From contig JBJEQP010000092.1 in the NCBI GenBank assembly GCA_051881815.1, forward strand, positions 42,366 through 106,365: a DNA stretch of 64,000 nt. Direction: 5' to 3'. A program made the position numbers and the translations under genes. The stretch comes from UMGS363 sp051881815 (lineage in GTDB: Bacteria > Bacillota > Clostridia > Oscillospirales > Ruminococcaceae). Each line of letters opens with the position of its first letter. The stretch's first letter is position 1. The notes under the pieces are model-generated. The model was not told the origin of the DNA and searched no databases. It saw only the letters and a list, made by a program, of their open reading frames with translations. Shown in pieces: positions 24,305 through 33,114 of the stretch.

Positions 24305-25729
24305 ATGAATAAATATCAGAAGCTTCTGAACAACACGCTTATCTTTGCGATCGGCACCTTCGGTTCAAAGCTTTTAAGCTTTATTCTCGTCCGTCTTTAC
24401 ACAGGCTGCATGTCGGCTGCACAGTACAGCACCGCAGATCTGCTTTATCAGGCTTCTAACGTTATCTATCCGATAGTTACGCTCTCGATGGCGGATGCGC
24501 TGATCCGCTTCGGCATTGACAAGGCTTACAGCAACAAAAAGATCTACACCATTGCGCTTACGACAACGGCGGGAGGTCTTGCCGTTCTGCTGCTGTTCAC
24601 GCCGCTGATAAACTGCGTTGAAGCGTTCAAGGGTTATGGTTTGCTGCTGTTCGTATACTGCTTTTTCTCATCGTTCAAGCAGCTTGCGGCGAATTTCATC
24701 AGGGCGCGCGGACTTGTAAAGCTTTTTGCGATCGACGGGATCTTTTCCACATTGGTAATAGTAATGAGCAACCTTATCCTGCTGCTGAAATTCGATCTCG
24801 GCGTAACGGGATATGTCTGCTCGATAATAATTTCGGACGCACTTTCGCTTCTGGGACTTACGGTCATCGCAGAGCTTTACAAATTCTTTGATATAAAGCA
24901 GTTCGACAAGTCGCTTTTCAAGGAGCTTATAAAGTATTCGCTTCCGCTCGTTCCGACATATATCCTGTGGTGGATAACCTCCGCTTCGGACAGATATTTC
25001 GTCATAGGAATGGTCGGCAGCGCCGAAAACGGCATTTACAGCGCCGCACACAAGATCCCGACCCTGCTTCTGCTTGTGACAACGCTGTTTTATCAGGCAT
25101 GGCAGATGTCTGCGATCGAAAACAAGGACGACAGCGACCTTTCGGGCTATTACAAGCAGGTCTACGGTGCGTATTCCTCGCTGCTTTTCATCGCCGCAGC
25201 AGGACTTATAATGATAGCAAAGCCGTTTACATATATTCTTGTCGACAACGACCCCGAAAAGAACTTTGTTTTCGGTTATCATTACACGCCGATACTTATA
25301 ATAGCAATGATATTCCAGTGCCTTTGCCAGTTCCTTTCGAGCATTTACAATGTAAGGAAGAAATCGGTGAACTCGATGGTGACGAGCATCGTTGCGGCGG
25401 TCGTTAACATCGTGCTTGACATCCTGCTCGTCCCACGGCTCGGCGCTTACGGAGCAGGACTTGCAACAATGACGGCATATTTCGCCTGCTTCATGGTTCG
25501 TGTTTTCGACACAAGGAGCTATGTGAAATTCCCGATAAGCTGGTTCAAGATGATCGTAAACATAGTGGTTGTCGGATACATGGCGATCGTTGCCGTTACC
25601 GAGCCGAAAGCTACATATCTCCAGCTGATCGTGCTTTTCATTGCGGTTGCGGTTTTCAATTTCGACGCAGTTTTAAGCACATTAAGGAATTTTATAATTA
25701 CTAAAAGAAAAAAATCGACTAAAACTTGA
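24305..25729 (+). CDS. Polysaccharide flippase, MOP superfamily
   Basis: This 474-residue membrane protein has about 12-14 hydrophobic helices and looks like a Wzx/RfbX-type exporter of lipid-linked oligosaccharide. The N-terminus (NNTLIFAIGTFGSKLLSFIL) and the central SLPLVPTYILWWITSASDRY are typical. Its substrate cannot be inferred; no glycosyltransferases lie next to it. It is downstream of the 43-residue protein and upstream of an alpha-galactosidase on the same strand. Confidence 0.87.
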   Translation: MNKYQKLLNNTLIFAIGTFGSKLLSFILVRLYTGCMSAAQYSTADLLYQASNVIYPIVTLSMADALIRFGIDKAYSNKKIYTIALTTTAGGLAVLLLFTPLINCVEAFKGYGLLLFVYCFFSSFKQLAANFIRARGLVKLFAIDGIFSTLVIVMSNLILLLKFDLGVTGYVCSIIISDALSLLGLTVIAELYKFFDIKQFDKSLFKELIKYSLPLVPTYILWWITSASDRYFVIGMVGSAENGIYSAAHKIPTLLLLVTTLFYQAWQMSAIENKDDSDLSGYYKQVYGAYSSLLFIAAAGLIMIAKPFTYILVDNDPEKNFVFGYHYTPILIIAMIFQCLCQFLSSIYNVRKKSVNSMVTSIVAAVVNIVLDILLVPRLGAYGAGLATMTAYFACFMVRVFDTRSYVKFPISWFKMIVNIVVVGYMAIVAVTEPKATYLQLIVLFIAVAVFNFDAVLSTLRNFIITKRKKSTKT

Positions 25730-25747
25730 TTTTTGGAGGATATATTT

Positions 25748-28012
25748 ATGGCAGCAGACAATATTAAGGTGCAGGCTATGCACAAGGTCTACTCCCGTTA
25801 TGTTTGGCAGACAAACTCAAACGAGGACTTCACCGAGGATATGACGCTTTTCACGCTCCAAGCGAAGGATACCACCTACGCTTTTGCTGCGCTTGAAAGC
25901 GGACTTCTCGCTCACGTTTATTTCGGCAAAAGGGTCGAGGACGAAGACCTTTCCTACCTGCTCGCACTTGACAGAAACCCCTGGACGCTCAAGGTCAACG
26001 CCCGTGACGCAGGAACGGTAATGGATTCAACTCCGTTCGAATATCCCTGCCACGGCCTCGGCGATTACAGAGAGCCTTGTCTTATGGTAATGGACAATGC
26101 AGGAATGTCCACCTGCGACCTTCGCTATGTTTCACACAAGGTCTACGGCGGAAAACCGAAGCTCGAAACAGCTGACGGCTTTATCCCTGCGACCTTTGCA
26201 GAGGAAAACGAGGCTTCAACGCTTGAGATCACCTGTATCGACAAGGCAAGCGGACTGGAAGCTACACTCATTTACACAGCGTTCAGGGAGCTTGACGTTA
26301 TCACCCGAAGCGTCCGCCTTAAAAACAACGGCAGCGAAAGCATCAACATCCGACGTGTTCTTTCCGCCTGCGTTGATTTTGAATCCTCGGATTATGACTT
26401 TATCACCCTCAACGGCTCATGGGCAAGAGAAAGAGCTATCGAACGCTCGCATCTCCACCACGGCAAGCAGGGCGTTGACTCCGTAAAAGGCGAATCCTCG
26501 CATCAGAACAACCCGTTCTGCGCTCTCGTTTCGCCGAATGCGGACGAAGATATCGGCGAAGCGTTCGGCTTCAACCTTGTTTACAGCGGAAACTTCTTTC
26601 TACAGGCAGAGGTCACACAGCATAAGCACACACGCTTTGTAATGGGCATCAACCACTTCGACTTCAACTGGCTGCTTGAAAAGGGCGAAGAATTTGCCGC
26701 TCCCGAAGTTGTAATGGTACACTCCTCGAACGGTATCGGCGAAATGTCGAGGACCTTCCACGACCTTTACAGACAGCATCTTATCCGCGGCGAATACAAG
26801 GACAAGCGCCGTCCGATACTTATAAACAACTGGGAAGCCACCTACTTCAATTTCAACACCGAAAAGCTCATCGACATCGCAAAGGAAGCTTCAAAGCTCG
26901 GCATTGAGATGCTCGTTATGGACGACGGCTGGTTCGGTCACCGTGATTCGGACAACAGCTCGCTCGGCGACTGGTTCGTATATGAAAAGAAAATAAACGG
27001 CGGTCTTAAACACCTTGTTGACGAGGTAAACAAGCTCGGAATGAAGTTCGGTATCTGGTTTGAACCCGAGATGATCTCCCCCGACAGCGAACTCTACAAG
27101 GCGCATCCCGACTGGGCTATACAGATAAAGGGCAGACCTCTTTCCATGTCCCGTGAGCAGTATGTCCTCGACTACTCCAACAAGGAAGTCCGTGACTATA
27201 TCTACGGTCTTATGAACAAGATACTTGAAAGCGCAAACATTGAATATATCAAGTGGGATATGAACAGACAGCTCACCGAGGTCGGCTCGACAACTCTCCC
27301 CGCAAACCGCCAGCGTGAGCTTTGGCACAGATATGTTCTCGGCGTTTATGACGTTATGAACCGTCTTACGACCGAGCATCCGCATATCCTCCTTGAAAAC
27401 TGCTCGGGCGGCGGCGCAAGATTTGACCCGGGTATGCTCTACTTCTCACCGCAGATATGGTGCTCCGATGACACGGATGCGATCGAGCGTCTGAAGATAC
27501 AGCACGGCACATCGCTCTGCTATCCTGCTTCCGCAATGGGCGCCCACGTTTCCGACTGTCCGAACCACACCGTCGGCAGAACAACTCCTTTCGCAACGAG
27601 AGGCGATGTTGCAATGGTCGGAACCTTCGGCTACGAGCTTGACGTTACAAGGATCCCGCAGGAGGACAGGGACGCTATCCCAAGCCAGATCGCAGAATTC
27701 AACAAATACAACCACATCATCCGCACGGGCGATCAGTACCGCATCGGTAATATGTTCAAGGACACGACCTGGGACGCTTGGATATTCGTTGAAAAGGACA
27801 AGTCCGAAGCGATCTTCACCTTCGTTCAGGTGCTCGGCAGACCAAACTTCCCTGCAAGACGGGTAAAGCTCAAGGGTCTTGACGAAAACGCACGGTACAA
27901 GAACGAGCAGACGGGCGAAGTCCACAGCGGCTCGGCTCTCATGAACGCAGGCATTATCGTTCCCGTTGACGGTGATTTCAAGTCGGTCAAGTATCATTTC
28001 GTCAAGGTTTGA
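25748..28012 (+). CDS. Alpha-galactosidase, glycoside hydrolase family 36
   Basis: This 754-residue enzyme should release terminal alpha-galactose from raffinose-type sugars or galactomannans. An N-terminal beta-sandwich (to about residue 330) precedes the barrel. The nucleophile is Asp504 in IKWDMNR, and the acid/base is Asp574 in WCSDDTDA; their 70-residue spacing matches well-studied GH36 enzymes. SGGGARFDPGMLYFSPQIWC is also typical. There is no signal peptide, so it acts in the cytoplasm on imported sugar. GGAGG precedes the ATG at 25748. No transporter is adjacent. Confidence 0.95.
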   Translation: MAADNIKVQAMHKVYSRYVWQTNSNEDFTEDMTLFTLQAKDTTYAFAALESGLLAHVYFGKRVEDEDLSYLLALDRNPWTLKVNARDAGTVMDSTPFEYPCHGLGDYREPCLMVMDNAGMSTCDLRYVSHKVYGGKPKLETADGFIPATFAEENEASTLEITCIDKASGLEATLIYTAFRELDVITRSVRLKNNGSESINIRRVLSACVDFESSDYDFITLNGSWARERAIERSHLHHGKQGVDSVKGESSHQNNPFCALVSPNADEDIGEAFGFNLVYSGNFFLQAEVTQHKHTRFVMGINHFDFNWLLEKGEEFAAPEVVMVHSSNGIGEMSRTFHDLYRQHLIRGEYKDKRRPILINNWEATYFNFNTEKLIDIAKEASKLGIEMLVMDDGWFGHRDSDNSSLGDWFVYEKKINGGLKHLVDEVNKLGMKFGIWFEPEMISPDSELYKAHPDWAIQIKGRPLSMSREQYVLDYSNKEVRDYIYGLMNKILESANIEYIKWDMNRQLTEVGSTTLPANRQRELWHRYVLGVYDVMNRLTTEHPHILLENCSGGGARFDPGMLYFSPQIWCSDDTDAIERLKIQHGTSLCYPASAMGAHVSDCPNHTVGRTTPFATRGDVAMVGTFGYELDVTRIPQEDRDAIPSQIAEFNKYNHIIRTGDQYRIGNMFKDTTWDAWIFVEKDKSEAIFTFVQVLGRPNFPARRVKLKGLDENARYKNEQTGEVHSGSALMNAGIIVPVDGDFKSVKYHFVKV

Positions 28013-28024
28013 TTACTGCATAAA

Positions 28025-28054
28025 AATATCCGCAGAGCAGTATCTGCGGATATT
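28025..28054. terminator. Convergent terminator between alpha-galactosidase and mazF
   Basis: AATATCCGCAGA pairs with TCTGCGGATATT around six bases. It lies 12 bases after each of the two facing stop codons and probably ends both transcripts. Confidence 0.75.
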
Positions 28055-28066
28055 ATACAAATATTT

Positions 28067-28414
28067 TTACGAATTCAATCCGAAGCTTATCGAGAGGGCG
28101 TTGTTTATCCTTGACATTGACGGAGGATCAAGCTCGCCCATTCTCTCTTTAAGCCGTTTTTTGTCGATAGTCCGTATCTGTTCGAGCAGAACAACGCTGT
28201 CCTTGGACAAGCCGCAGTCGGCGGCATTTATCCCGATGTGCGTCGGAAGCTTTGATTTGTCCTGACGGCTCGTTATTGCGGCTGCGATAACGGTAGGGCT
28301 GTGGCTGTTGCCGATATCGTTCTGTACGATAAGTACGGGACGGACTCCGCCCTGCTCCGAACCGACAACGGGACTCAGGTCGGCATAATAGATTTCTCCC
28401 CTTCTTACGGTCAT
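28067..28414 (-). CDS. MazF/PemK-family endoribonuclease, no antitoxin seen
   Basis: This 115-residue protein begins MTVRRGEIYYADLSPVVGSE and has RPVLIVQNDIGN and AAAITSRQDKSKLPTHI, the MazF/NdoA fold that cleaves mRNA at specific sites. I start it at 28414, where AGGAG lies upstream; the 28474 frame adds an unlikely N-terminus. No MazE-like or NdoAI-like gene lies upstream: the next gene is on the other strand. It may be controlled by an antitoxin elsewhere. Confidence 0.9.
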   Translation of the reverse strand: MTVRRGEIYYADLSPVVGSEQGGVRPVLIVQNDIGNSHSPTVIAAAITSRQDKSKLPTHIGINAADCGLSKDSVVLLEQIRTIDKKRLKERMGELDPPSMSRINNALSISFGLNS

Positions 28415-28447
28415 TTTTAAACAACTCCTGTTTAATAAATTTTTCTT

Positions 28448-28484
28448 ATGATTATTATTTGCCCGAAAATGCAAAAATAATCAT
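28448..28484. promoter_or_regulatory. Inverted repeat upstream of mazF
   Basis: ATGATTATTATTTGC pairs with GCAAAAATAATCAT around 8 bases, with one extra base on the left arm. It lies between the divergent mazF and the small membrane gene, where an operator would be expected. Confidence 0.35.
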
Positions 28485-28572
28485 TGTGAAAGGAAAAAAT
28501 CGGGGAGGAAATTTTCCCTGTTATCATTATATGCCGCATAACGTTATTCTGCTATTTAAAGGAGATGTACGA

Positions 28573-28842
28573 ATGTCATTTGATCCCGAAACGTTCGACC
28601 TTATGTTTAAGCTTCTGCTCGGAATGATAGCGATACTTCTTCTTATATGGCTTATCGCTGTTTTAACTCCGAAGCTTGCAAAGCTCGTTGACAAGCTGTT
28701 CGGAAATGCAAAGATAGACAAGGGCGATTCCTCCATAACGCTTGAAAACGGTGAAAAATACACCGTCAGGAGCATTTACGAGGGCGAATCTCCCGAAGAC
28801 AAGGAAACCAATGAAACTAATATAAATAACGAAAAGGAATGA
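28573..28842 (+). CDS. 89-residue single-helix membrane protein
   Basis: The protein has an N-terminal membrane helix (about residues 9-31) followed by a charged cytoplasmic tail with DKGDSSITLENGEKYTVRSI. Function unknown. AAAGGAG precedes the ATG at 28573. It ends 5 bases before proS, so the two are cotranscribed. Confidence 0.7.
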   Translation: MSFDPETFDLMFKLLLGMIAILLLIWLIAVLTPKLAKLVDKLFGNAKIDKGDSSITLENGEKYTVRSIYEGESPEDKETNETNINNEKE

Positions 28843-28847
28843 TTTTT

Positions 28848-30293
28848 ATGGCAAAAGAAAAAAAGCTCGTTGAGCAGATCACCTCAATGGATGAGGATTT
28901 CGCACAGTGGTACACGGACATCTGCAAAAAGGCAGAGCTCGTTGAATACACCTCTGTAAAGGGCTGTATGGTCATCCGTCCTTACGGCTACGCTATCTGG
29001 GAGAACATCCAGAAGATACTCGACGGAATGTTCAAGGCTACGGGACACGAGAATGTTTGTATGCCTATGTTCATCCCCGAAAGCCTGCTCCAGAAGGAAA
29101 AGGATCACGTTGAAGGCTTTGCTCCCGAAGTCGCATGGGTAACAATGGGCGGCAACGAAAAGCTTGAAGACAGACTTTGCGTTCGTCCGACATCGGAAAC
29201 GCTTTTCTGCGAGCATTACTCCAACATCGTTCACTCCTACCGCGATCTCCCGAAGCTCTACAACCAGTGGGTTTCCGTTGTAAGATGGGAAAAAACCACC
29301 CGTCCTTTCCTCCGTTCAAGAGAATTCCTCTGGCAGGAGGGTCACACTATCCACGCAACAGCACAGGAGGCTATTGAAGAAACAGAGCGTATGCTGAACG
29401 TTTATGCCGAGTTCTGCGAAAAGTCCCTTGCAATGCCTGTTGTAAAGGGCAGAAAGACCGACAGCGACAAGTTCGCAGGCGCAGAAGCAACCTACGCTAT
29501 CGAAGCTCTTATGCACGACGGCAAGGCTCTCCAGGCAGGCACATCGCACTACTTTGGTGACGGCTTTGCAAAGGCATTCGACATTATGTACACCGACAAG
29601 GAAAACAAAAAGGTATATCCTCACCAGACCTCATGGGGCGTTACGACCCGTCTTATCGGCGCAGTTATCATGACTCACGGCGATAACAACGGACTTGTTC
29701 TTCCCCCTGCAGTTGCACCTGTTCAGGCGGTCATTATTCCTATCCAGCAGTTCAAGGAAGGCGTTCTTGACAAGGCTAACGAGCTTGCGGACAAGCTTAA
29801 AGCAGCAGGCGTAAGAGTAAAGGTCGATGACAGCGAGAATTCGCCGGGCTGGAAGTTCTCCGAATATGAGATGAAGGGCGTTCCCGTAAGAATTGAGCTT
29901 GGCCCTAAAGATATCGAAGCCGACAAGTGCGTTGTCTGCACACGCTACAACGGCGAAAAGAAGGATGTTGCGCTTGAAAGCGTTGTTGAAACAGTTTCCG
30001 CAATGCTTGAAAAGGACATTCCCGAGGGTATGCTTGCAAAGGCTCTCGAAAACCGTGAAAAGCACACCTACTCCTGCACAAGCATGGACGAGATCAAGGA
30101 AGCTCTTGAAAAGAACGGCGACGGTTTCGTAAAGGCAATGTGGTGCGGCGAAGAGGAATGCGAAGACAAGGTAAAGGAAGTCACAGGCGTTGGTTCAAGA
30201 TGTATCCCGTTCGATCAGGAAACGCTTTCCGACAAGTGCGTATGCTGCGGAAAGCCTGCAAAGAAGATGGTCATCTGGGGCAAGGCATATTAA
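28848..30293 (+). CDS. proS: Prolyl-tRNA synthetase, archaeal/eukaryotic type
   Basis: This 481-residue class II synthetase charges tRNA-Pro. The short architecture without the editing insertion, motif 2 in FLRSREFLWQEGHTIHA, and the C-terminal extension ending in a Tyr (VIWGKAY) mark the ProRS form common in archaea, eukaryotes and many Clostridia. The C-terminal zinc-binding Cys residues are visible (CGEEEC and CVCCGK). AAGGA lies upstream of the ATG at 28848. No T-box is seen before it. Confidence 0.96.
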   Translation: MAKEKKLVEQITSMDEDFAQWYTDICKKAELVEYTSVKGCMVIRPYGYAIWENIQKILDGMFKATGHENVCMPMFIPESLLQKEKDHVEGFAPEVAWVTMGGNEKLEDRLCVRPTSETLFCEHYSNIVHSYRDLPKLYNQWVSVVRWEKTTRPFLRSREFLWQEGHTIHATAQEAIEETERMLNVYAEFCEKSLAMPVVKGRKTDSDKFAGAEATYAIEALMHDGKALQAGTSHYFGDGFAKAFDIMYTDKENKKVYPHQTSWGVTTRLIGAVIMTHGDNNGLVLPPAVAPVQAVIIPIQQFKEGVLDKANELADKLKAAGVRVKVDDSENSPGWKFSEYEMKGVPVRIELGPKDIEADKCVVCTRYNGEKKDVALESVVETVSAMLEKDIPEGMLAKALENREKHTYSCTSMDEIKEALEKNGDGFVKAMWCGEEECEDKVKEVTGVGSRCIPFDQETLSDKCVCCGKPAKKMVIWGKAY

Positions 30294-30332
30294 TGCGTAA
30301 TCAGTTGATTCTGAAAAATTTTACGAAAATTT

Positions 30333-30362
30333 GTAGGGGACGGGTTTCCCGTCCCGAATCGC
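30333..30362. repeat. GTAGGGGACGGG palindrome, family B variant
   Basis: GTAGGGGACGGGTTTCCCGT followed by CCC is a hairpin resembling the GTAGGGGCGG unit but with a changed core. It lies just downstream of proS and may end its transcript. Confidence 0.6.
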
Positions 30363-30442
30363 ATTAGCGATTTTAGGTTTATGACAAATTGCGTAAAGGT
30401 CGGTTTTTCCGCCAATTCAACGATTGTATAAACACCTGTTAA

Positions 30443-30467
30443 ACGGGCGGGGAAAACCCGCCCCTAC
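30443..30467. repeat. GTAGGGGCGG palindrome, inverted variant
   Basis: ACGGGCGGGGAAAACCCGCC, then CCTAC, forms a tight hairpin and belongs to family B in reverse orientation. Confidence 0.6.
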
Positions 30468-30498
30468 AATGATTTGCACGTTTCCGTGATATAATAAC

Positions 30499-30530
30499 GT
30501 AGGGGCGGATTCTATATCCGCCCGTTTTCG
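30499..30530. repeat. GTAGGGGCGG palindrome, exact partner of 34699-34730
   Basis: This 32-base unit is the exact reverse complement of the unit at 34699-34730. That identity, 4 kb apart, points to recent spread or conversion. Confidence 0.75.
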
Positions 30531-30567
30531 AAAATAAAAAAATTTGACGTTTAAGGAAATAAAAATT

Positions 30568-30903
30568 ATGGACAAAGAAACTCTTTTTGACAGGTTTGAC
30601 ACGGGATTAAAGGTTCGTCTTGCAGGAAATATCCTGACTTTGATATGTATTTTGCTGCGGATATTCGTTTTCCCGAACTCCGTTTCTCCGCTGCTGATGC
30701 TCATACCGCTTGTTATCGGCTATATTATGGCGCTTTTCATTTCGGCGGTCGTAACATCGGACGGCGAGGAGCTGCCTGCGGATAAATACGCTGAATATTT
30801 TGACGAATTTGAAGCCAAGCACAAGAAAATGGGCAGATTTTTATCCTCAACATCGTTCATTTATATTGCCGTTTCGGTCTTTCTGACTATCACAAAATCA
30901 TAA
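30568..30903 (+). CDS. Three-helix membrane protein, unknown
   Basis: This 111-residue protein has hydrophobic helices at about residues 17-35, 40-62 and 92-108, with an acidic loop (DGEELPADKYAEYFDEFEAK) between the second and third. I do not recognise a family. AAGGAA precedes the ATG at 30568. It is 9 bases upstream of a lipoprotein gene, so they form an operon. Confidence 0.65.
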   Translation: MDKETLFDRFDTGLKVRLAGNILTLICILLRIFVFPNSVSPLLMLIPLVIGYIMALFISAVVTSDGEELPADKYAEYFDEFEAKHKKMGRFLSSTSFIYIAVSVFLTITKS

Positions 30904-30912
30904 GGAGCCAAT

Positions 30913-31581
30913 ATGAAAAGATTTTTCCTTATGCTGTCGCTTGTTTTTGCTGTTGCGGCTCTTTCCGCCTGCAGCGCAAAGCAGGAGCTTCCCGGTTCTG
31001 ACAGGATCGAAGCTCTGCGAACGGCTGCGCAAGGCTACGAAAGCGCAAGGTATATTGTCACAAACCTTGACAGCGGCGAAACGGAGCAGACCTTTGCATT
31101 TATGTTTGATGCGGACAATTCACAGATATACTGCTGCGAGGGTCAGGACGCAGACGGCCATTATGCCGAATACAGCAACGGCAGAGAGCTTTTCCGTGAG
31201 CGTGACGGCGTTGGTTCGGCTGTTCCGTCAGGTTCGGACGGGTATGTTTCCTACACGAAGAAAAAGCCGCACCCGTATTCAACGGGGCAGCTGTTCTTCT
31301 ATGTCAACCGCTATGTTTCCTTTGCAGAGGAAACAAATGACGGTGAAAACATGGTCTATACCTACAAATACGATACGGAAAAGCTTAACAAGAATATGAA
31401 AACAGAGCTGAACGATTTTTCGACCTCGTACGCTTTTGACTCCGAGGGGAATTTTGTTTATTTCCGTCAGACAAACTCGGGCAGCGACGGAAGCTATTCC
31501 TACGAGATCACGCTTGAAGATGTCAACTGTATTTCTTCAATAGAAAATCCTATTGCAACAGGTTCTCAAACCACCGAATAA
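30913..31581 (+). CDS. Predicted lipoprotein, unknown function
   Basis: This 222-residue protein has a lipoprotein signal (MKRFFLMLSLVFAVAALSAC, Cys20). The mature part is rich in Ser, Gly and Tyr and shows strand-like segments (ARYIVTNLDSGETEQTFAFM; ENMVYTYKYDTEKLNKNMKT). It may be a LolA- or LppX-like fold that binds lipids, but that is a weak guess. AAGGAG precedes the ATG. Its 3' end overlaps a minus-strand small gene by 32 bases. Confidence 0.7.
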   Translation: MKRFFLMLSLVFAVAALSACSAKQELPGSDRIEALRTAAQGYESARYIVTNLDSGETEQTFAFMFDADNSQIYCCEGQDADGHYAEYSNGRELFRERDGVGSAVPSGSDGYVSYTKKKPHPYSTGQLFFYVNRYVSFAEETNDGENMVYTYKYDTEKLNKNMKTELNDFSTSYAFDSEGNFVYFRQTNSGSDGSYSYEITLEDVNCISSIENPIATGSQTTE

Positions 31582-31747
31582 TGCTTTCAAAAAGCCCAAA
31601 TATCGTTATCTGCTCGGCGTTCATACTGTTAAAGCAGTTCATGTATATCTCCGACAGACCAAACAAAAAACCTATAAGCAGGACAATGCAGTACAAAACC
31701 GCAAAGCTCCTGCTTATTTTTATTTTCTTATGAAGCTCAAAAAACAT
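31550..31747 (-). CDS. 65-residue membrane protein downstream of spoIIP
   Basis: The frame encodes a basic N-terminus, a strong membrane helix (about residues 14-36) and a second amphipathic segment near the C-terminus. GAAAGG lies 8 bases upstream of the ATG. In Bacillus the order gpr-spoIIP-yqxA places a small membrane protein here, so this may be its counterpart, although I cannot show homology. A hairpin element separates it from spoIIP, and its end overlaps the convergent lipoprotein gene. Confidence 0.45.
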   Translation of the reverse strand: MFFELHKKIKISRSFAVLYCIVLLIGFLFGLSEIYMNCFNSMNAEQITIFGLFESIIRWFENLLQ

Positions 31748-31761
31748 ATCTTTTTGCCTTT

Positions 31762-31868
31762 CTTATACTAATCCCCGATTATAAAGTGTACAAAAAATCA
31801 AGCAAAATCTCGCATATATGGATTTTGCGCAGATTTTTTGTCTACACTTTAATGAGGGATTAGTATTA
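31762..31868. mobile_element. Hairpin element with TTATACTAA end, overlapping the spoIIP stop
   Basis: CTTATACTAATCCC at the left pairs with GGGATTAGTATTA at the right, and the interior (AAAGTGTACAAAAAATC against GATTTTTTGTCTACACTTT) is also paired. It is non-coding. Its right-hand end supplies the stop codon of spoIIP (31866-31868). It shares its end with elements at 11221 and 34758. Confidence 0.7.
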
Positions 31869-33038
31869 TTGATTATGTAAAAACAGGTTTGAAAGGCTTT
31901 TCCCGATAAGCTCACCGCTGTAAACCGCCTCGTCAATGCTGTTCGCATGGCCGCCGACTTCGATAAGAAGCGAGCCTGCGGTAAGATCCTGATTATAGAA
32001 TCTGTCATCGAACAGAACGGGGCGCGTAAGACCGCCGAAATCCGATTCAAGCTGCTGCTGGAGAGCCGATGCAAAGCGGAAATTGCTCATATAATGCGGA
32101 AGTCTGCCGCTTCCGTCATCAAAGCAGCTTATTATCATTATCTGCGCAGCGTTTCTGCCGTTTATATCTGCAACGGGAGCGATCCTTGTGCCGTCCTCTC
32201 GCTCGATAGCGTCACGGTGAATGTCAAGGACGGCTTTTATGGTCGGATTTTCTTCAAGTATCGCCTGTACGGTCTCACGGCTGCGGTCGTATGAGCCGTT
32301 ATAAGAGGGATAATCGTGCTTTGTGACATCGTGAATAACTCCGATGCCATTCTTTTCAAGCTCTGCCGCAATAGCGTCGCCGACAGCAGCCATGTTTTTT
32401 TCATCGTCCGTGGTCCTGCTCGTGAATGAGCTGTCATAAAAATCACGGCTGTAAGGCTCGTAGCTTTCCGTTTCGTGCGTGTGCATTATCAATATCTGCG
32501 GAGTTCCGTCTGCCGTCACTGTAAAGTCATAGCCTTTACGGCTTTCGGCAAGCAGCGTTTCGTTCGGTATATCCGAGCAGTTCCGTATCTGACCGCCGCC
32601 GTCAAGGTCGACATAGCCGCTTCCGCTGTAAAAGCCGTAGGTCATAGCCTTTATCACACCGTCACGGGATTCAAGCGTCTGCGGATAAGGCTCTGCGCCG
32701 ACATCATGCTCCTTCGGGACAACGATCTCCTCATTTTCCCCCGAAGGAATGATAAGCTCGCCCCTTGAGAGCATTACGCTTTCGTCAAAGCTGATATAAG
32801 CCTGCTTGTCCTCGGCGCTCTGTGTTGTTTCGGTCGGTTCTGCCGTTATATTTTCCTTTGCTTCAAAAACATTCCCTGCCGAAAGCTTTGCCGAAGCAGC
32901 TGCTGCGGCGATCATTGCTTCCTCTGCGTCAGGCACAGCCGCCCTTAATGAAAGTATCATGAGCGGTGCAAGGGCAAAGGCTGTTCCTGCCGCCAGAAAA
33001 CTCTTTCCGTATCGAGATCTCGTTCTCCTGACTGACAT
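31866..33038 (-). CDS. spoIIP: Stage II sporulation protein P
   Basis: SpoIIP is the peptidoglycan amidase and endopeptidase that, with SpoIID and SpoIIM, thins the septal wall during engulfment. The 390-residue protein has an N-terminal membrane anchor (about residues 16-35), a linker, and the catalytic domain with His in ILIMHTHETESYEPYSRDFY and Glu in SLLIEVGGHANSIDEA. I start it at 33038, where GAGAGG is 9 bases upstream; two earlier Met codons overlap that site. It lies 76 bases after gpr, the order known in Bacillus. Confidence 0.93.
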   Translation of the reverse strand: MSVRRTRSRYGKSFLAAGTAFALAPLMILSLRAAVPDAEEAMIAAAAASAKLSAGNVFEAKENITAEPTETTQSAEDKQAYISFDESVMLSRGELIIPSGENEEIVVPKEHDVGAEPYPQTLESRDGVIKAMTYGFYSGSGYVDLDGGGQIRNCSDIPNETLLAESRKGYDFTVTADGTPQILIMHTHETESYEPYSRDFYDSSFTSRTTDDEKNMAAVGDAIAAELEKNGIGVIHDVTKHDYPSYNGSYDRSRETVQAILEENPTIKAVLDIHRDAIEREDGTRIAPVADINGRNAAQIMIISCFDDGSGRLPHYMSNFRFASALQQQLESDFGGLTRPVLFDDRFYNQDLTAGSLLIEVGGHANSIDEAVYSGELIGKSLSNLFLHNQ

Positions 33039-33114
33039 TTTCACCATTCCTCTCAAAAGCATTTCTGCAAACTTTTTCTGTCCTTTTTATATTTATATGA
33101 TTTTCAGCCGAATG

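Noticed and set aside
30294..30567. Possible CRISPR array after proS
   Set aside because: The repeated GTAGGGGCGG units are themselves palindromes of varying orientation, core and spacing, with no regular spacer length and no cas genes in the window.
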